The notes beneath the pieces were generated by a model. The model was not told where the DNA came from, did no database searches, and saw only the letters and a program-made list of their open reading frames with translations. Positions 40,469 through 43,586 of a stretch of 43,586 nt of DNA are shown here, one piece after another (position 1 is the first letter of the stretch; each line of letters starts with the position of its first letter). This DNA comes from an uncultured Clostridia bacterium (GTDB lineage: Bacteria > Bacillota > Clostridia > Christensenellales > UBA1242): positions 1 through 43,586 of the forward strand of contig CALWTK010000007.1 in the NCBI GenBank assembly GCA_944384465.1, read 5' to 3'. The translations under genes and the position numbers were made by a program.

Positions 40469-41419
40469 TTGGAAGAGTACGGTCATGTCTTATTGGAAGC
40501 GCTAATAGATACGGCAAAGATTTTGCCGCTACTTTTTATTGTCTATTATTTGATTGAACTGTTAGAATTCAAATATGCTATAAAGTTCAAAAACAACCGA
40601 CTCCTAAAAGGTAAAGCTAGTCCAGTGATTGGTTCGCTGATAGGGTGTATTCCACAATGTGGGTTCTCTGTCATAACGACTGATCTGTATGCGCAGAGAG
40701 CAGTGTCAGTCGGTGCGCTGATTGCCGTGTATATAGCTACCAACGACGAGGCAATTCCGCTCATGATTGCCAATCCTTCAAGTATTCCTTGGCTACTAGG
40801 GTTGATAGCAGTAAAAATAGTGATGGGAATAGGCGTGGGCTACCTTTCAATTGTTTTGTATAATGCGATTTTCAAAAAGAAAAAATTAGCAAATAAATCA
40901 GAAACTGTCGTGGAAAATGTAGAAGACAGTGCTTTAGTCGATGAACATACAAATGAAGAAAATGCGGATGAGCATCCAGAAATAAAAATAGAGACTCATG
41001 ACGGCTGCTGTCATCATCATGTAGAGAGCAAAAGTTTTGATTGGTTGCATCCGCTGTTGCATTGCTTGAAAATCAGTGCCTTTATATTGATCATAAATAT
41101 TTTGTTCGGATGTATCACTCACATATGGATAGGTGAAGAGAATTTGACCAATTTCTTGTCACGTAGCATATATCTTCAGCCATTGCTAACTATCCTAATA
41201 GGTTTGATACCAAATTGTGCATCCAGTGTCGTACTGACGCAACTATTCATAATGGGGGGATTGTCTTTCGGGGCGTTGGTCGCAGGTTTGAGCGTGAATG
41301 CAGGACTAGGATTGATAATTTTGTTCAAGCAAAATAAGAATATCAAAGAAAATATTTTCATATTGTTGATGCTTATTATTCCAAGTTTAATTGTAGGCTA
41401 TGCACTCAATTTTATTTAG
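40469..41419 (+). CDS. Ten-TM permease of the ArsP_2 (putative metal exporter) family
   Basis: A 316-residue membrane protein. Two similar halves carry the repeated Pro-Gln/Asn-Cys motifs IGSLIGCIPQCGFSVITTDL and ILIGLIPNCASSVVLTQLF, with AVYIATNDEAIPLMIA after the first. This fits the ArsP_2-type permeases, suggested to export heavy metals or manganese. Between the halves is a soluble acidic, His-rich loop (ETHDGCCHHHVESKSFDW), a likely metal-sensing or metal-binding site. The start is TTG at 40469, with AGGAG 9 bp upstream. A terminator follows directly. Confidence 0.82.
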   Translation: MEEYGHVLLEALIDTAKILPLLFIVYYLIELLEFKYAIKFKNNRLLKGKASPVIGSLIGCIPQCGFSVITTDLYAQRAVSVGALIAVYIATNDEAIPLMIANPSSIPWLLGLIAVKIVMGIGVGYLSIVLYNAIFKKKKLANKSETVVENVEDSALVDEHTNEENADEHPEIKIETHDGCCHHHVESKSFDWLHPLLHCLKISAFILIINILFGCITHIWIGEENLTNFLSRSIYLQPLLTILIGLIPNCASSVVLTQLFIMGGLSFGALVAGLSVNAGLGLIILFKQNKNIKENIFILLMLIIPSLIVGYALNFI

Positions 41420-41438
41420 CGTTTATAACGCTTTTTTT
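41418..41438 (+). terminator. Terminator of the permease gene
   Basis: AGCGTT/AACGCT hairpin (41418-41423 with 41427-41432) with a T run, overlapping the stop codon. Confidence 0.8.
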
Positions 41439-41535
41439 TATTTTAAAAATATCCATAATTTTTTATTCTTTTTTTAATAATTTTTCATCTTTTATGCAAA
41501 ATAATTAAAAATAAATTTTTTTATTGGGGGAAAAC

Positions 41536-41976
41536 ATGGAAAAAAATGAATTAAAATTATTAAACAGGATCTATCAAGATGCGCAGATTGGCATGCAATC
41601 TATTGATAAAGTGTTGAAAAAATTAGAAGACGAGAACATGAAAAAATTGTTCAAAAAACAGTTCGAATCTTATAACAATTTTTCTCAAAAGTGTGAAGAG
41701 ATAGCGATCAATGAGAATGTAGAGTTAAAAGACAATAGTATGTTCAAAAAATTAAAACAGACAGCTATGATATATATTTCACTTTGGACGAACAAGATGC
41801 CTAGACATATCGTTGAGATGATGATAACAGGGACAGTGATGGGTGTCATTGACGCCATCAAAGCTGAAAAAGATTTGGCATCCAATCACGAAGGAGTGAA
41901 TGCTTTAGTTGTTGAATTTAAGAAGATGCAAGAAGATTTTTACGAAAAATTGAAAAAATTACTTTCCAAGGTTTAA
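41536..41976 (+). CDS. Hypothetical four-helix-bundle-like protein
   Basis: A 146-residue all-helical protein (ELKLLNRIYQDAQIGMQSID, KKLFKKQFESYNNFSQKCEE, TGTVMGVIDAIKAEKDLASN). The helix lengths and charge pattern resemble ferritin-like DUF bundles such as the DUF2383 type, but metal ligands are not evident. GGGGG precedes the ATG at 41536. It is followed after 22 bp by the candidate antitoxin gene and may share its transcript. Confidence 0.65.
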   Translation: MEKNELKLLNRIYQDAQIGMQSIDKVLKKLEDENMKKLFKKQFESYNNFSQKCEEIAINENVELKDNSMFKKLKQTAMIYISLWTNKMPRHIVEMMITGTVMGVIDAIKAEKDLASNHEGVNALVVEFKKMQEDFYEKLKKLLSKV

Positions 41977-41998
41977 GTTTGAAATTTAAGGAGAATAT

Positions 41999-42190
41999 AT
42001 GAACGATGAGGTTAGGGAATATATTGAATATATCAGCAGATTGAAAGAGATACAAAAACCCAAAATGCCAACTTTTTCAATTTCTGCATATACTGACAAT
42101 GAATACATTAAAGCGATAGATGCGGTTATGAAAGATTATGAAAATATTGATGATTTTTATCTAACCCTTCAACATTTAAAAGGAGACTGA
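41999..42190 (+). CDS. Small protein before mazF, candidate antitoxin
   Basis: A 63-residue acidic protein ([40 protein letters not shown]). The TGA stop overlaps the mazF start by one base (TGATG), the usual arrangement of toxin-antitoxin pairs. It is not clearly a ribbon-helix-helix protein like EndoAI and does not look like an AbrB-type MazE, so an antitoxin role rests on position and size. AAGGAG is well placed. Confidence 0.6.
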   Translation: MNDEVREYIEYISRLKEIQKPKMPTFSISAYTDNEYIKAIDAVMKDYENIDDFYLTLQHLKGD

Positions 42191-42537
42191 TGGAAGTTAA
42201 TCGTGGCGATATATATTATGCTGATTTGAGTCCGGTTGTGGGGAGCGAACAGGGAGGCGTTCGTCCAGTTTTGGTCGTGCAAAACGATGTCGGCAACAAA
42301 TACAGCCCCACTGTTATTATAGCTGCGATCACTAGTCAATTGTCGAAAGCGAAACTGCCTACGCACATAGAACTAAATAAGGATAAATACAATCTAGCAA
42401 AAGACAGCGTGGTATTACTAGAGCAGATCAGGACGCTAGATAAACGTAGGTTAAAAGAAAAGATAGGTGTCATAGACAATCTAACCATGCAAAAAGTCGA
42501 TGTCGCAATCATGATCAGCCTAGGGATCTCTGCGTAA
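42190..42537 (+). CDS. MazF/NdoA-type endoribonuclease toxin
   Basis: A 115-residue mRNA interferase of the PemK/MazF family. It starts [20 protein letters not shown] then [20 protein letters not shown], with [20 protein letters not shown] and [20 protein letters not shown]. These include the RP loop and the T-Q/S strand of the active site and closely follow the Bacillus NdoA pattern. Length is normal. It overlaps the preceding small gene by one base. Confidence 0.93.
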   Translation: MEVNRGDIYYADLSPVVGSEQGGVRPVLVVQNDVGNKYSPTVIIAAITSQLSKAKLPTHIELNKDKYNLAKDSVVLLEQIRTLDKRRLKEKIGVIDNLTMQKVDVAIMISLGISA

Positions 42538-42655
42538 ATTGCGTAATTTTGAATAATCACATTTGAAAAATATAGAACACGAACAAACAAAACTAGAAAA
42601 TGGATAATTTGACATCAATATTCTGTCGTTTGTATGTGTGGGGTAAATATAATTA

Positions 42656-42798
42656 TGTCGAAAATCATATCCATTTTTGACATTCATTATCTAAAAGCTG
42701 ACATATTTTTAAAATTTATTTGGCGTTTTATGGAGAAATTTAGATTTTTTTTGTCGAAAATAAATAATGAGTTGTCATAAAGTGTCGAATTTGTCGAA
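42656..42798 (+). promoter_or_regulatory. Cluster of four TGTCGAA (0A-box) sequences
   Basis: TGTCGAA occurs at 42656-42662, 42752-42758, 42783-42789 and 42792-42798, all in the same orientation. It is the core of the Spo0A binding site of Bacillus and Clostridium (TTTTGTCGAAA). The copy at 42752 reads TTTTTGTCGAAAA, close to the full site. The last two are tandem, 9 bp apart, just upstream of the -35. The rest of this 339-bp region has no gene. Confidence 0.7.
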
Positions 42799-42804
42799 AA
42801 ATCC

Positions 42805-42833
42805 TTTACTTTAAATAATTATTATGTTATCAT
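42805..42833 (+). promoter_or_regulatory. Promoter of the Rho-like gene
   Basis: TTTACT (42805-42810), 17 bp, TATCAT (42828-42833). The nearest 0A-box lies 6 bp upstream of the -35. AAAGGAAAAG is the ribosome binding site for ATG 42877. Confidence 0.6.
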
Positions 42834-42876
42834 CTAAAATGTAAATTAATAAAATTTAATTTGCTAAAAGGAAAAG

Positions 42877-43586
42877 ATGACTGAAGATCAGTTGAACGAG
42901 CTTAGTATATTTGCCTTGAGAGAGTTGGCACGACAGACTGGCGTCTACGCACCAACCAGCAAGAAAAAGGGCGAATTGATTAAGGAAATTATTGAGATTA
43001 GCGAGGGGAGAAAGAAGCCATATGTCGCCAAGACGAAGCAGGGGCGACCACCAAAAGGGTTAGGCTATCCGCTCGTCAATGTTTTGATGTCAAATAACAA
43101 TTCGTACACGAATTTTCCAAAATTTTCTAATACGATCACATTAAATCAAGAAAAAACAGCATTTAATTATGATGATATTAAAACTTTGCTCGGTTATGTG
43201 GAGATATTAGGTAACAATACAGCATATCTTTGGACGATTGAAAACTATAATTATTATACCTTTTATCTACCAATCAACCTGGTCAATGAGTATAATTTAA
43301 AATATGGTGACAAAGTTTTGGCAGAGGTTGAGAATGTGGACAACCAAATAGTCGTCAAGAGCATTTTCAATATCAATGATTGTCCTATATTAAAATACGA
43401 TAAGGACAAACGAAAAGATTTTTATGAAGTAAAAAATATCTTACCAAAACACAATTTGGAATTCGTTGATGAAAAATTTAATCAATTTGATTTTAAATTG
43501 GGTGAAAATATTTATCTTTATGGGTCAAATAACAATCAAAATACTTTAACGATAATAGAACTTTTAAATAGTTGTAAAATTAAAAG
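42877..43586 (+). CDS. Rho-like protein, partial, ATP site apparently degenerate
   Basis: The first 236 residues of a protein that runs off the window. It follows the order of transcription terminator Rho: a helical N-terminal domain (LNELSIFALRELARQTGVYA, SKKKGELIKEIIEI), a basic linker (KTKQGRPPKGLGYP), an RNA-binding OB-like part (GYVEILGNNTAYLWTIENYN, YNLKYGDKVLAEVENVDNQI) and the start of the ATPase part. Where Rho has GLIVAPPKAGKT, this frame reads IYLYGSNNNQNTLTIIELLN, so the P-loop Lys is missing. It may be a Rho paralogue with another role. The end, and so the full fold, cannot be seen. Confidence 0.65.
   Translation, partial: MTEDQLNELSIFALRELARQTGVYAPTSKKKGELIKEIIEISEGRKKPYVAKTKQGRPPKGLGYPLVNVLMSNNNSYTNFPKFSNTITLNQEKTAFNYDDIKTLLGYVEILGNNTAYLWTIENYNYYTFYLPINLVNEYNLKYGDKVLAEVENVDNQIVVKSIFNINDCPILKYDKDKRKDFYEVKNILPKHNLEFVDEKFNQFDFKLGENIYLYGSNNNQNTLTIIELLNSCKIK

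Noticed and set aside
42621-42632. TTCTGTCGTTTG as a fifth 0A-box
   Set aside because: It has TGTCG but lacks the following AA and the T-rich flank of the other four.

Overview
The window is AT-rich and gene-dense on both strands. It reads as a chromosomal piece of a low-GC, anaerobic, Gram-positive Firmicute, most likely an uncultured member of the Clostridia. The reasons are a pyruvate:ferredoxin oxidoreductase, a PflX-type radical SAM protein, SpmA and SpmB, two proteins built like the DNA-binding domain of Spo0A, three TasA/camelysin-like surface proteins, a MazF/NdoA toxin, an L13-type leader before rplM-rpsI, and a tmRNA of ordinary bacterial form. TGA is a normal stop here (ends at 11026, 39821 and 42188). 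There are no rRNAs, tRNAs, phage genes, transposases or CRISPR arrays.

Layout. 1-4.7 kb: the trans-translation set rnr, smpB and ssrA (tmRNA, minus strand), with two small unknown genes and one decayed gene between them. 4.8-13.4 kb: pyruvate kinase, unknown small genes, a lipoprotein, a PflX-like radical SAM enzyme, a repeat protein, an RpiB-family isomerase, a zinc-ribbon/TM2 protein, mnmA and an unknown 390-residue protein. 13.4-17 kb: an accessory island with two convergent TasA-like genes that share an exact 66-bp inverted repeat over their signal segments, a structured 5' leader, MITE-like palindromes, a 70-bp direct repeat and an odd homopolymer run. 17-29.5 kb: a lipoprotein, a CYTH-like protein, an RsmF-type methyltransferase, an acidic coiled-coil membrane protein, a patatin plus ComEC-like hydrolase pair, a degenerate kinase-like protein before transketolase, rplM-rpsI, an unknown membrane protein and truA. 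29.5-37.4 kb: pyruvate:ferredoxin oxidoreductase, an ABC exporter and Tex. 37.4-43.6 kb: two convergent Spo0A-C-like genes, a third TasA-like gene, spmA-spmB, a small leaderless peptide gene, an ArsP_2-type permease, a four-helix-like protein, a candidate antitoxin with mazF, and a Rho-like gene that runs off the end.

Three patterns go beyond gene-by-gene annotation. First, the 66-bp inverted repeat sits in the same frame at the 5' ends of two convergent TasA-like genes. Inversion would exchange their mature domains between one well-equipped promoter/leader and one repeat-derived 5' end, so the locus could be a switch for surface or matrix protein type. Second, the palindrome TTTTGTACAAAA occurs twice at exactly 20-bp spacing upstream of a gene at 6.9 kb and again upstream of one Spo0A-C-like gene. 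A near-match lies at the same place upstream of the paralogous gene. Each locus has a site 3-4 bp upstream of a TTGAC/TTGAT -35 element. Four TGTCGAA (0A-box) sequences lie just upstream of the Rho-like gene. Third, about a dozen genes have a -10 hexamer 6-9 bp before their ATG and no ribosome binding site, some with perfect TTGACA-17-nt promoters, which predicts widespread leaderless mRNAs.

Functions are assigned from motifs read by eye. No database search was run.
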